From assembly GCF_030546645.1 (NCBI RefSeq), contig NZ_JAUOTO010000003.1, positions 774,956 to 838,955 on the forward strand: a stretch of 64,000 nucleotides of DNA. The letters run 5' to 3'. This DNA comes from Flavitalea plasmicola. Its GTDB lineage: Bacteria; Bacteroidota; Bacteroidia; Chitinophagales; Chitinophagaceae. Shown here in pieces: positions 15,940 through 25,500 of the stretch (position 1 is the first letter of the stretch; the number at the start of each line of letters is the position of its first letter). A program made the position numbers and the translations under genes. Under the pieces are notes generated by a model. It had not been told where the DNA came from. It was given only the letters and a program-made list of their open reading frames with translations, and searched no databases.

Positions 15940-16557
15940 ATGTTTCCGAAGACAAGAAATCTGGAATCGTCCTTCCGGCTGATCAGGGGGACTTGCATGG
16001 TAGTGATCGTTGGGGTTTTGGGCCTGGGCGGCTATATGTTCTTTGTCGCCAGCGAGGCGGTGAGCCGGGCGCAGGGGCGTGTTTATATCCTGGCGAACGG
16101 GAAAGTGCTGGAAGCGTTGGCAAGCGACCGGAAGGAAAATATACCGGTGGAGGCCCGGGATCATGTGCGGACCTTTCATGGCCTGTTCTTCACCCTCGAC
16201 CCCGACGAAAAGGTGATCGGGGAAAATCTTAGCCGGGCGCTGTACCTGGCGGACGGATCGGCCAAACGGGTTTATGAGAACCTTAAAGAGTCGGGTTATT
16301 ATGCGAATGTCATCAGCGCGAATATCAGTCAGCGGCTGGTAATAGATAGTATCCGGCTCGACATGGCAAATTATCCTTTTTACTTCCGTTGTTATGGGCA
16401 GGAGACGATCATCCGTACGACGAGTATCGTCACGCGGGACCTGGTGACGGAGGGATGGCTGCGGGATGTTTCGAGGTCGGACAATAATGCGCATGGATTC
16501 CTGATCGAGCGGTGGAGCATTTTGGAGAACAAAGACGTAAAGGTGGAACAGCGATAG
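15940..16557 (+). CDS. traK: TraK conjugation protein (VirB8/TrbF-like)
   Basis: 205 residues: one N-terminal membrane segment (GTCMVVIVGVLGLGGYMFFV), then a periplasmic VirB8-like domain. Family features are GRVYILANGKVLEALASDR near the start of the domain, EARDHVRTFHGLFFTLDPDE, and a late HGFLIERWSILENKDV. It is full length for TraK. VirB8-like proteins nucleate the inner-membrane complex and contact VirB9/VirB10 (here TraN and TraM, encoded just downstream). Confidence 0.9.
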   Translation: MFPKTRNLESSFRLIRGTCMVVIVGVLGLGGYMFFVASEAVSRAQGRVYILANGKVLEALASDRKENIPVEARDHVRTFHGLFFTLDPDEKVIGENLSRALYLADGSAKRVYENLKESGYYANVISANISQRLVIDSIRLDMANYPFYFRCYGQETIIRTTSIVTRDLVTEGWLRDVSRSDNNAHGFLIERWSILENKDVKVEQR

Positions 16558-16593
16558 CTCTTTTTACATGTAGTGTGCTATCTAAAAATTAAA

Positions 16594-17031
16594 ATGATGA
16601 AAAGGAAATCAAAGGAGCGGCTGCCATCGCTGATCTCTCTCATGAGTCAGGCGGCGAGGGATAAGGGCTTTATGCATAACCTGGCAATGCGAATGCAGGA
16701 GCGGGCTGCCAGGATCAAGCCGGGAAGACTGCGGTGGTATTGTTTTGTCTTTTTCCTAGTGGCTGGATTAGCACAGACCTGGATATTTACGAACGGCTTT
16801 GATTGTACCAGGAAGGCGCCGGATTTTTCTTCGATCCGGCAGGCGGCAATGCAGGGCGAACCGGTGCGTCAGGGCCGGCAGTCGGAAACTTCCTTTAGCC
16901 GAAAGTGGGATAGCCTGATGACCGACCCGCTGTTTAGAAAAAGCTGGGACAGTTTGTTGATGGCGAGGCCGGAAATGGCGGAGACGTTGAAAGCGTTGAA
17001 GGCAATGGATTCGTCGGAATGGAGATGGTAA
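16594..17031 (+). CDS. TraL-position single-pass membrane protein
   Basis: ATG 16594 (MMKRKSKERL) follows an AT-rich leader; a longer frame from 16573 exists. About 145 residues: a basic N-terminus, one membrane segment (WYCFVFFLVAGLAQTWIFT) and a periplasmic tail with two similar short motifs, KWDSLMTDPLFRKSWDSLLM. It lies between traK and traM where CTnDOT has traL. I see no enzymatic motif; a structural role is inferred from position. Confidence 0.6.
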   Translation: MMKRKSKERLPSLISLMSQAARDKGFMHNLAMRMQERAARIKPGRLRWYCFVFFLVAGLAQTWIFTNGFDCTRKAPDFSSIRQAAMQGEPVRQGRQSETSFSRKWDSLMTDPLFRKSWDSLLMARPEMAETLKALKAMDSSEWRW

Positions 17032-17064
17032 GGTCGTTTTTTTTAGTTCTTAAAAATCTGGTGT

Positions 17065-18354
17065 ATGGAAAAAATGAGGGGAAAGTACAATGAGACGTAC
17101 TTGCGTAAGCGAAAAATGTTATTGGTGGTGCCGGTGATCCTGATACCGATGATCACATTGGGCTTTTACGGACTGGGTGGGGGAAAGGGCGGTAAAGGCG
17201 GCGTAGCGATCTCTGTGAACAAGGGCCTTAATATGAGCCTCCCGGATGCGCGATTTGATGCAAAACGGAAAAATCTGAACAAGCTGGGGTTTTACAAGCA
17301 ATCGGAGCAGGATTCCCTGAAGATTAAAGAGAGCCGGAAGATGGACCCTTATTATGCGGGAGAGGATACGGTGGCCCGTTGGCGGCTGTCTTCTTCGGCA
17401 CGGAACGATTCGGGCTTATCGTCGAAATCCACGGCAGGTGGTGGATTATTCATTGAGCACTCCGCCACGGATGCACAGGCGGGGGCGCTGTTAAATAAGC
17501 TGGATCAGTTGAAAGGGGTGCTGAACCGCCAAGAACAGGAAGCCGTGCCGGGAGGAATGTTTTCGGGGCGGGTACCGGAGAAGCCAGTTTTGTCTGTTGG
17601 GGGAGGGCCTGCTACTTCTTATGCGGTGACTTCGGGCCGGGAAGCCCCGGGCGACCCGGATCTCGACAAGTTGAATACGCTGATGGATAAGGTACTGAAG
17701 GTGCGGTATCCTAGTGATCCTCCTTTGCTCGATAGTGCCGTCCCTGCACGGGAGGATCGCCCGGTGCAGGTCCTGGCGACACCGCCGTCGGAGGAAATGG
17801 TAACTACGCTGCCGCTGGATGAAAGCGCGGAAGGAATGGAAACGGGCTTTATCGAGCTGGATGAGGGAAAGCGGGTGGATTCCCTGGCGTCGCCTATGAT
17901 CACGGCGGTGGTGGATGGGGCGCAAACGCTGGTGCCTGGAGAATCGGTTTCTCTGCGCATTGCGCAGGAAGCGGTGGTCGGAGGAGTGCGGGTACCGAGG
18001 GGTACGGCGATGGCTGGAAAGGCTAGTCTGTCGGGAGAGCGGCTGTTGGTCAGTGTTAACTCCATCCGCCTGGGAAATCAGGTGGTACCGGTGGCGTTGG
18101 ACGTGATTGATATGGATGGGATGCCCGGCTTCCATGTCAAGGGATCGATTAACAGGGACGTCTCTAAAGAATCTGCCGATCAGGCCGTGAGTTCCCTGGG
18201 AATGACTACGCTGGATCCCGGCGTCGCGGGACAGGCTACAGCTGCAGGTTTACAGGCGGCGAGAACCTTGTTGAGCCGAAAGGTGCGTTTGGTGCGGGTG
18301 GGGCTGCCGGCAGGATATAAGGTGTTATTGAGGAATACAAAATTGAACCGTTAA
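17065..18354 (+). CDS. traM: TraM conjugation protein (VirB10-like)
   Basis: 429 residues: a cytoplasmic N-terminus with basic residues, one membrane segment (LLVVPVILIPMITLGFYGLGG), a long low-complexity linker, then a C-terminal VirB10-like beta domain. Typical TraM features are ITAVVDGAQTLVPGESVSLR, VRVPRGTAMAGKASLSGERL and the end TLLSRKVRLVRVGLPAGYKV. VirB10-type proteins bridge inner and outer membranes. The frame is intact and lies 34 bases after the TraL-position gene. Confidence 0.9.
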   Translation: MEKMRGKYNETYLRKRKMLLVVPVILIPMITLGFYGLGGGKGGKGGVAISVNKGLNMSLPDARFDAKRKNLNKLGFYKQSEQDSLKIKESRKMDPYYAGEDTVARWRLSSSARNDSGLSSKSTAGGGLFIEHSATDAQAGALLNKLDQLKGVLNRQEQEAVPGGMFSGRVPEKPVLSVGGGPATSYAVTSGREAPGDPDLDKLNTLMDKVLKVRYPSDPPLLDSAVPAREDRPVQVLATPPSEEMVTTLPLDESAEGMETGFIELDEGKRVDSLASPMITAVVDGAQTLVPGESVSLRIAQEAVVGGVRVPRGTAMAGKASLSGERLLVSVNSIRLGNQVVPVALDVIDMDGMPGFHVKGSINRDVSKESADQAVSSLGMTTLDPGVAGQATAAGLQAARTLLSRKVRLVRVGLPAGYKVLLRNTKLNR

Positions 18355-18364
18355 TACGTGAGGT

Positions 18365-19231
18365 ATGAAATCGATGTTTTTGGGTCGGACGGCCCTGTGG
18401 GGTTTTGTCCGGGAGATAGTGCTTGGTTTTTTGTGTATGGGCATCGTGTTTTCGCTTCGTGCCCAGGAGGCTGGGTTCCGCCTGGAAGGCATTGAAAGCC
18501 GGACCTTGCCCGTGACGGGCCGGAAAATGACGAACGTCATCTTTCCTGTAGCTATCGCTGCCGGCGTTCGGGTGAGCAAGGATGTGCTGGTTCAAAAAGT
18601 CAAAGGAGTGGAAAATGTGATCGAGCTAAAGGCTTTGCGGCGGGATTTTCCCCCGACAAATTTATCTGTTTACGGGAGGGACGGGCGGTTATACTCTTTT
18701 GTATTGCGGTATGTCGATGATACCGCCATTCTGAATTTCCGGGTGGTAGGGGACGGTGACGGAGTGATGCACCCGGTGAGATTGACTGGCTGGCCCGTGG
18801 ACCCGGAAACTTTGCGGGCCTCTGCGCGTATAGTGGCGGCGCGGCGCGGGTTCTTACACCGGTGGGCAGCTGCTGACGGGCTGCTGCTGGGGTTGACGGG
18901 AGTTTATTTGCGCGACAGTTTATTGTGGCTTTGCCTGCAAATGAAAGACCTGACGGGAATGGGGTTTAGTCCTGGTTTCCTGCGGATCTATTCTGAAGAG
19001 CGGAAAAAGCTGAAGCGAACGGCCAGCCAGGAAGTGGAGCTTTCCCCGGTGTATTGCAGCGGGTTCGGCATTGTGCCGGGTAATGGGCGGCTGATGACAG
19101 CGGTCGGATTGTATCCTTTTGTCGTTGGCCGGGGTAGGCGGCTGGTGGTCTCGGTAGCGGATCCGTCAGGAGAACGGGTTGTGGTATTGAAGGTGAAAGG
19201 GAAGGTGTTGTTAAGGGTACGGAGGGGATGA
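18365..19231 (+). CDS. traN: TraN (DUF4138) conjugation protein (VirB9-like)
   Basis: 288 residues with a signal peptide-like N-terminus ending SLRAQE. DUF4138 features are KMTNVIFPVAIAAGVRVSKD, KGVENVIELKALRRDFPPTN and NLSVYGRDGRLYSFVLRY. A second half contains LWLCLQMKDLTGMGFSPGF and a long beta domain. TraN is the outer-membrane-side partner of TraM. It starts 11 bases after traM and is the last recognisable transfer gene in the operon. A short stretch of it (about 18498-18545) is repeated at 21038-21087. Confidence 0.9.
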   Translation: MKSMFLGRTALWGFVREIVLGFLCMGIVFSLRAQEAGFRLEGIESRTLPVTGRKMTNVIFPVAIAAGVRVSKDVLVQKVKGVENVIELKALRRDFPPTNLSVYGRDGRLYSFVLRYVDDTAILNFRVVGDGDGVMHPVRLTGWPVDPETLRASARIVAARRGFLHRWAAADGLLLGLTGVYLRDSLLWLCLQMKDLTGMGFSPGFLRIYSEERKKLKRTASQEVELSPVYCSGFGIVPGNGRLMTAVGLYPFVVGRGRRLVVSVADPSGERVVVLKVKGKVLLRVRRG

Positions 19232-19269
19232 GAGTGGATAAGGTGGAGTGATAACGAAAAGTGGGAGCG

Positions 19270-20046
19270 ATGGAAAAGGATGTGCTGATGATCAGTTTCA
19301 GCGGCGGCCGTAGTTCGGCCTATATGACTGATCGGATTTTGAATACAAGGTGGGATGGGGAAGTGGTTGTGTGCTTTGCCAACACGGGCAAGGAAGCGCC
19401 GGAAACGCTGGATTTTGTGCATGCGTGTGATCTGCACTGGCAAGGAAAGGTGCATTGGCTGGAATACGACGCCCTGACGAGATTCCGCGAGGTTAGCTAT
19501 GAAACGGCCAGCAGGAAGGGAGAACCCTTCGAGGCGCTGATCGACAAACGAGAATATCTGCCGAATGTAGTCTGGCGCTTCTGCACCCAGGACCTGAAAA
19601 TACGGGTGATCAAGCGGTTCATGATGTCACTCGGGCACAAGCATTGGACTAATGCAGTGGGCATCCGGTATGACGAGCCGGCCCGCTGGGCGAAGACCCG
19701 TGCGATCGGAGAGCGGGAACGATGGGACACCTGGCTGCCATTGGTGGATTGGCGGATCACCAGGCCGATGGTGTTGGATTACTGGCGGGCAATGCCGTTC
19801 GACCTCCGGCTGGAGCATTATCAAGGTAACTGCGACCTATGCTTTTTGAAAGGGCGTAATAAGGTGCGTCGCCTGCTGTTGGAACAACCGGAGCTTGCGG
19901 CATGGTGGATCAGGCAGGAAGAAAAGGTCGGCGGGACCTTTCGGAAGGGGCTGTCGGTGCAGCGTTTCATGGACCTGATCCGTACTTCGCCCGCGCTATT
20001 TGACTATGAGGACCCGGATATTGAATGTTTTTGTAACTCGGATTAA
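19270..20046 (+). CDS. PP-loop ATPase, PAPS-reductase-like, mobile-element type
   Basis: ATG 19270 is chosen over GTG 19261. An N-type ATP-pyrophosphatase loop, SFSGGRSS, lies at residues 9-16. FANTGKEAPETLDFV is the usual second motif, and WRFCTQDLKIRVIKRF resembles the family's Cys-containing stretch. Further cysteines near GNCDLCFLKGRNK and in the last residues (ECFCNSD) could bind a metal or cluster. Proteins like this are common on phages and conjugative elements but are too short for DndC. They are distinct from assimilatory CysH in their C-terminus. Its product is unknown: adenylation of sulfate or modification of a nucleic-acid base are options. It directly follows the tra operon. Confidence 0.75.
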   Translation: MEKDVLMISFSGGRSSAYMTDRILNTRWDGEVVVCFANTGKEAPETLDFVHACDLHWQGKVHWLEYDALTRFREVSYETASRKGEPFEALIDKREYLPNVVWRFCTQDLKIRVIKRFMMSLGHKHWTNAVGIRYDEPARWAKTRAIGERERWDTWLPLVDWRITRPMVLDYWRAMPFDLRLEHYQGNCDLCFLKGRNKVRRLLLEQPELAAWWIRQEEKVGGTFRKGLSVQRFMDLIRTSPALFDYEDPDIECFCNSD

Positions 20047-20091
20047 AAAAATTGGCTAATAGGCAGAGGGTGCCATTTCAAAGGAAATGTC

Positions 20092-20679
20092 ATGGAAATA
20101 ATACTCAAAAATATATACGTCGGCGAAAGGTTGAGCAGAGAGACGACAGCGTTTCAGGCTACGTTGTATATCAACGGTTATAAAGTGGGCGCGATCAGTA
20201 ACGAGGGGCAGGGTGGCCCCATCCTTTATCATCCCCTGGCGGACAAGGGTAACTTGCTGATCAGGGAAGCGGAGGCATGGTGCAGGAAACTACCTCCCGT
20301 CATTTTTCCTGATACGATGGTGGATGGGAAGCCTATGTCCATTCCGATGGAACTGGAGATCTACCTGGATAATATTATCACCGCCTGGCTGGAGCAAAAA
20401 GACCGGGAGAAGTTCCGTTGGAAAATGGAAAAGAAGATGGCGTCCGCCATAGTGTTTGGAATTCCGGAGAAGACATTCAGGGTTTTAAGATTCAAGACCC
20501 CGATCGCTTCCATGATCAAGTGCAATTCAGGAGTAGAACGGCTCCGGCGGGATATCCACAAGCTGGTACTTCCACGGCTGGCGGAAAATGAAAAGATCCT
20601 GAATACAAACATACCAGCGTCGATCATCAAAATGATGGAGGTGGGAGAGGGGAGGTGGGTGGAGCAAGGAAGGAGGTAA
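20092..20679 (+). CDS. Conserved-looking hypothetical protein, 195 aa
   Basis: Soluble protein without recognised motifs. The first third is beta-rich (LYINGYKVGAISNEGQGGP), then comes a helical part (MELEIYLDNIITAWLEQKDREKFRWKMEKK) and a charged C-terminus. It lies 45 bases after the PP-loop gene on the same strand and shares the G-rich coding strand of the tra genes, so it is probably part of the element and maybe co-transcribed. No function can be given. Confidence 0.6.
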   Translation: MEIILKNIYVGERLSRETTAFQATLYINGYKVGAISNEGQGGPILYHPLADKGNLLIREAEAWCRKLPPVIFPDTMVDGKPMSIPMELEIYLDNIITAWLEQKDREKFRWKMEKKMASAIVFGIPEKTFRVLRFKTPIASMIKCNSGVERLRRDIHKLVLPRLAENEKILNTNIPASIIKMMEVGEGRWVEQGRR

Positions 20680-20736
20680 CGAACTGGCAGGTGTGGTTGG
20701 AATAGGTGGAGGGAAAGGTAGGGGGAGGACTATGGT

Positions 20737-21024
20737 ATGAAGCAGGTGCCGGAAGTAACGGATTTTATGACACGGGCGGAGCTGGATGCCCGGCTGGGAC
20801 CGATGCACATCAGCCTGTATGTGGCCATCCTGCATTGCTGGTTGCGGCAAGGCGGGAGTGGACCGGCCAGGATCAGCGCTAGGGACCTGATGCCGATCTC
20901 CAAGATCGGCGGGTTGACGCCTATGTACAGATGCTTACGTGAATTGCATGAGTACGGGTATATCGTCTATGAGCCTTCTTTTAATCCAGCAGAGAAGAGT
21001 AAGGCGTTTTTGCGGTTGGAGTAG
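20737..21024 (+). CDS. Small winged-helix-like protein, copy 1
   Basis: 95 residues. The pattern MHISLYVAILHCWLRQGG, then RISARDLMPISKIGGLTP, and finally CLRELHEYGYIVYEPSFNP matches a winged-helix fold with a recognition helix and a wing. It is clearly homologous to the protein at 28155-28445 (GYIVYEPSFNP versus GYIQYRPSYNP). Such proteins are common in Bacteroidota conjugative transposons, usually beside an excisionase. A purine-rich ribosome site (GGGGGAGGA) precedes ATG 20737. Confidence 0.75.
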   Translation: MKQVPEVTDFMTRAELDARLGPMHISLYVAILHCWLRQGGSGPARISARDLMPISKIGGLTPMYRCLRELHEYGYIVYEPSFNPAEKSKAFLRLE

Positions 21025-21041
21025 GGGTACTACATAGAAAG

Positions 21042-21087
21042 CCGTTCCGAGCCCGGAACGGGCCGGAAAATGACGAAGTCATTTTCC
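21042..21087. repeat. Tandem hairpins and partial copy of a traN segment
   Basis: Two stem-loops lie side by side: an 8-base stem with AGCC loop (21042-21061) and a perfect 10-base stem GGAAAATGAC/GTCATTTTCC with GAA loop (21065-21087). The sequence from 21038 aligns to traN at about 18498, including an exact 20-base block (ACGGGCCGGAAAATGACGAA). In the traN reading frame it keeps ESR..P.TGRKMT. Confidence 0.6.
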
Positions 21088-21477
21088 CAATGGATAGAAG
21101 GGCGGCTTGATAGTCTTAATGGGCATAGTACTTCCTGGTATGTCTTAGGTAATGGTGGCCGCCTCGGGCCGGGAGGGAGGAGGTACGACGACCGGACGGA
21201 TCCGGGCGCCCGCCACCGTCGCCACCCGGCTGGCCGTGCTGCACCGGGAGGCCTTTCGCCGGGTTCGGGGTTTTGCGTGTTAGCGGCTTTACCCGGCGAC
21301 AAGGCTGGGGGGCAGCTACCCGCGGTCGACCTTAGCGTTGAGCCGTAGCGGAGCGGAGGCTGATCATTAACGAAAGCGGCCAGCCGGCGGCAGGTGGCGG
21401 ACATTAAGGAGGAGCGGCGCTGACGGGCCTTAGCCCGGCAGAGGTAGCCGCGGAGGGCAGCTTCGCGAAGGGTGGGC

Positions 21478-21533
21478 AAAACCATGCCAGGTACGGTAGG
21501 GGCGGAATTGTGGGTAGGACCTGGCGTGGTTTT
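21478..21533. repeat. 15-base inverted repeat with 26-base loop
   Basis: Left arm AAAACCATGCCAGGT (21478-21492) and right arm ACCTGGCGTGGTTTT (21519-21533) pair at 14 of 15 positions. The right arm is followed by ATAAAA. This could be a terminator, an origin-of-transfer stem or the end of a small mobile element. Confidence 0.55.
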
Positions 21534-21561
21534 ATAAAATCAGGGCGAAGACTGCACACCT

Positions 21562-22419
21562 GTGGTCCTTTCGAAAGAGGCTGTCGTGCCGTACTCCAAT
21601 GCGCATATCAGCGACTTAGCCAGAGGATACTTGAAAGACCCAACATATTCGGCTAGCCATCTGGCCAATATTGTCCGGCTGACCCAACAGCTATGCATTG
21701 TGCAATACTGGGGTGAAAGTGATGTTCGTTGGCACTACCGGGATCCGAGCGAATTCTTAGAATCAACCTTGGAAGAGCTGCGCCTGACGCCTACCAACTT
21801 CCGCACGTTATTGTATGTAGATGGTATCCCTGAAGCAAAATCGATCTGGGATGCTCAGTGCGTCGAATTTGAAAAGGTCGCATTGCCAGAAAATTTTAGT
21901 CAAATATTCGAGGTGAATCCCATCTTTGAAGTGATGTTCCCACGGACGAAAACAGCTATGAATATGCTGTCCATGTTGGAGGACATACTGGCCTTTTCCG
22001 CAACGATTAGTGCAGATTTTGTGTTGTATAAGCAATTCCGGCGGTATTTGACTACTGCCCAACAGCAGTTACCGGGGATGGTTGAGATGGCAAAGGCCTA
22101 CGACAAATCGGGTACTATCCCCCAACGATTGACCTGGGACGACCTATGGGAACAGGCGGCGGTAAAGAAAAGGCTTAGCAGTAACGCAGCCTATGATCAG
22201 ATCATCGATTTGTTTACGACAACGGATATGAAAGGCTACCGGCGCGATGAACGGTTTGCTAATCTCATCGATGATGCAATCCACTGTTTTTATGCGGCGC
22301 ATGCTGCTTATTTTATTACTTTGGACAAACGGTGCGCTGACAAGGCAAAGGTGGTCTATAAACAACTGGGTATTGTGACAAAGGTCCTGACGCCAGCTGA
22401 GTTGGTGAGCTTACTGTAA
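21562..22419 (+). CDS. PIN-like domain protein, probably 5'-truncated
   Basis: The last 60 residues look like the end of a PIN nuclease: DDAIHCFYAAHAAYFITLDKR supplies two acidic residues (D237/238 and D255), and KVLTPAELVSLL is the usual closing motif. The start VVPYSNAHISDL resembles the stretch that follows the first strand in PIN-like proteins, but the expected N-terminal strand with its catalytic Asp is missing. An in-frame stop lies at 21535, and the only available start is GTG 21562. So the gene seems cut at its 5' end where the GC-rich segment joins. It could be inactive, or translated from an alternative start as a partial protein. Confidence 0.6.
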   Translation: MVLSKEAVVPYSNAHISDLARGYLKDPTYSASHLANIVRLTQQLCIVQYWGESDVRWHYRDPSEFLESTLEELRLTPTNFRTLLYVDGIPEAKSIWDAQCVEFEKVALPENFSQIFEVNPIFEVMFPRTKTAMNMLSMLEDILAFSATISADFVLYKQFRRYLTTAQQQLPGMVEMAKAYDKSGTIPQRLTWDDLWEQAAVKKRLSSNAAYDQIIDLFTTTDMKGYRRDERFANLIDDAIHCFYAAHAAYFITLDKRCADKAKVVYKQLGIVTKVLTPAELVSLL

Positions 22420-22549
22420 GATGCCCTGAAGCTCACGCAGAAACAAACTGGATAAACTCCTTTCCTCGCGCACTTACCCCATAGACGCCCGTTGGGAGAA
22501 ACCATTCTATCCTCGATGGGTTGCTAAAACAATTTCCTATTTTTGCAAG

Positions 22550-25500
22550 ATGGCGAAGGTGAAGCGAAAACCGGTTCCAACCCCGATCAAGCAAAAACTG
22601 ATGGCCCATACGGGCAACCAGTGCGCTATGCCAGATTGCACAAACCTGCTCTATGAAAATGACGTCTACCGGGGCCAGATCGCGCACATATACCCCGTGG
22701 GAGGACCGCCCGCACCGCGGCACGACCCTTCCATCACCCAGGCATTTATTGATTCCTACGACAATATGCTGGTGGTCTGCGGACTCTGTCATCCGGAAGT
22801 GGATCATGTCCCCCTTCTCTACACAGCTGAAGACCTCTTTACGATCAAACATAATCATGAAGCCAGGTTCAAAGACGCACCGGTGACGCCGGCCATCGAA
22901 GCGCTGACCGTGGCAGTCATTCAGCAACTCCAACAGCAGTTGGAGGTCATGCACGCTGAAAATACCCTGCTAAGAGAGCAAACGACCACCCTGACCAATG
23001 AGCTCCGGCGCCTGAACGAGCGGACACTTACCGCGCCGCCCGGCGACACGGGCACGGCGATCCAGCATGCCATGCTACAGCATGCAAAGACCTTGAAGCA
23101 TCAGGGCCTGCATAAAGCGGCGCTCAGCATCTTGCGCCGCGATACTGACACCCAGCCACCACTCAGTCCAGCAGATCGGCACCGGTGGCAGGTCGAACTG
23201 GCCCTGACCCTCATGGACATGAACGATGCGGCCGGGGCCGCGCCGATACTCGTGGCACTGGCGGACGAGCCAACACTGCCCAAGAGTGCCAAAAGCCTGA
23301 TCGCGATCGGCTATTTTCTCCAGGAGGATTACCTTGCTTCGGTCCATTGGGCGAAGGCTTCGATCCACGATGAACCGGATGAGGTCAACGGGTATGTTTG
23401 TTACGAGCAGCTGCGGGCAAAGCTCTCTCCCTCCCTCGTGCCCCCGGTGGAATGGCCGGCCGCCGTTGCGTCCAATGCGGTGCTGCTTGCCGCTCTCGCC
23501 CGGCTGCGGGAAGAGGAGGGCGATTATACGGCCGCTTGCGCGCTGTATAGCCGTATCGACTTTTCCGGGATCGAGCAACCCGTCCTGCGGCATGACCTGA
23601 TGTCATATTACGGGATCGCCTTACTCAGCTCAATCCGGTATCCGGAGAAGATTCTGAAAGGCGCGCGCCCACCGGAGCTCATCTCAATCATCGACCAGGC
23701 ACAAAACTATCTGACGGCGGCAAGAGACTACTTTTCTACCACCGAGCTTGTAGGCGAGCGCGTCTACCTCTATATCGACCTGGGCATCATTTACCAGCTG
23801 ACAGGAGACGAAGCCCAGGCACGCTACCATTTTAGCCGGGCATTTGAGCTCAAGCCGTCCTTTACGACGCTCAAGTATTCCCTGGCCCATGCGCCAGACA
23901 AGGATTGGGACAGCCTGCTGAACACCGGATACCTCCTGCTCATGGATCCGAAAGAACGGATCGACCTTACAGTGATGGATGCTGAACGGCTAGCCATGAC
24001 AGATAACATTGATCCGGCCTTGGCAAAGCTTGAAGCGATTTATGACGAGGTCCTCTCCTGCCCGGGCGATCATACTTTTTACTTTATCCTGCTGGGAGAA
24101 CTGTTTTTACGAATGTCCCGCGAGACTGAACTGGATCAGCTTCTCACCTTGCTGGGAAAAAAGAACTATTCCCCTTTCGCGCGATCGGTACTTCATGCCA
24201 AGAAGAATCTTGTGGAGAAGGACCAGCCACACTATCACGCGCATAAAGATATGGTCTTTACCGCCGCGAGCGAGCTGGATGCGGGCTGGGCCCGGGGGAT
24301 CGCCTACCAGGTGTTCACGGCGGCGGGGGATCATGGACTGGCAGCGGATGTCCTTGCGCCGCTCTGCGATCAGGCTTCGGTCACGTCATACACGCGAGAC
24401 TTTGTAGAAAGCCTGTACAAAGCCGGCCGGTATCGGGTCTGTGCCGAATGGGCCACAGCCCTGCTAGCTCGGTTTCCGGGCGAAGGCGTATTCGTGGACA
24501 CTCTCGCCACGATCTATGAATATACGGGCAACCGGGAAAAAGCCATTGCGCTGATCGAAGCATACCTCGGTCAGCATTCCTCCATGCTGCTCAAAGCAAA
24601 GCTGGGCATGCTCTTCAGCATGACCCATGCGTACGAACGCGCGCGGGCGATGCTCGGAGATGTCAAGGACTTTACCGCGCTAAACGCATCAACCCGCATG
24701 CACCTGGCCACCGCGTTGGCGGCCAGCGGCCAGGAACCCCGGGCGCTTGAGCTCGCCTATGAGACCTATCATCTCTATCCGGACGAGCCTTCGCTGGCGC
24801 CCGTATACCTGGATCTGCTGCTCGCCTATTGCTGGAACCATCCCCTGCTCCAAACGCCCGGGTGCATGACGGTAAACTGCACGATCCGGTTGCGGAGCGA
24901 CGATGACGCCATTACGGTCACGCTTGTTCCGGAGCCACGGTTCGATACCGAGCGATCGCTGGATGACCCCATTGCTGCCATCTTATTGGGTCGTACATTA
25001 GGCGAAGAAGTCACGATCGAGGGCGGGCACTGGCTCATCGAATCGATCCAAACGAAATATAGCCATCTGCAGACCGTCTGCCAGAAGATCCACGATGCCA
25101 CTCAGACGGGGCGGTCGGATTTCGAAGCGGAGAAAGAAGCCGGGGAACATGACGGCGTACCGGAACACAATTTACTCTTCGAGGTACTGGCCAACCGTTA
25201 CGGCTGGAACCCGATCATGCTGTGGCTAAACCAAATCGAAAAAGGCGCGTTCCAACCGCAGGCGACGACGGTGGCTGAGCGCGAAACCAAAATTACCCCC
25301 TCGTTTCCGCTGCTTTTCGATGGCAGCGCGATTGTCATGCTGGCGCTGAGCGGCCAGCTCGACGGATATTTGGGATCGCTTCCGGGACCGATATACGTTT
25401 CCCGACGACTGCTGCGATACCTAGACGAGATCTTGAGCCAGTCACGCGCTGATCCATCGCGGCAGCGGTCCTTTTTTACCCTACCGCCGGCGGATATCAC

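Larger units (their letters stand above)
21025..21561. other. GC-rich non-coding stretch with inverted repeats
   Basis: No real gene: frames in it give Arg/Pro/Gly-rich translations typical of chance. It begins with a short degenerate copy of a traN segment that forms two hairpins (21042-21087). It ends with a 15-base inverted repeat (21478-21533), and CTTCGCGAAG at 21461-21470 is a perfect palindrome. A transfer origin or a decayed gene end is possible. Confidence 0.5.

Noticed and set aside
21305-21360. Group II intron domain V-like GAGCCGTA
   Set aside because: The essential GAAA-tetraloop stem is missing and no intron reverse transcriptase is present.
22538-22545. TATTTTTG -7-like element before the HNH gene
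   Set aside because: It lies only four bases before the ATG, which leaves no room for a transcription start unless the start codon is later.
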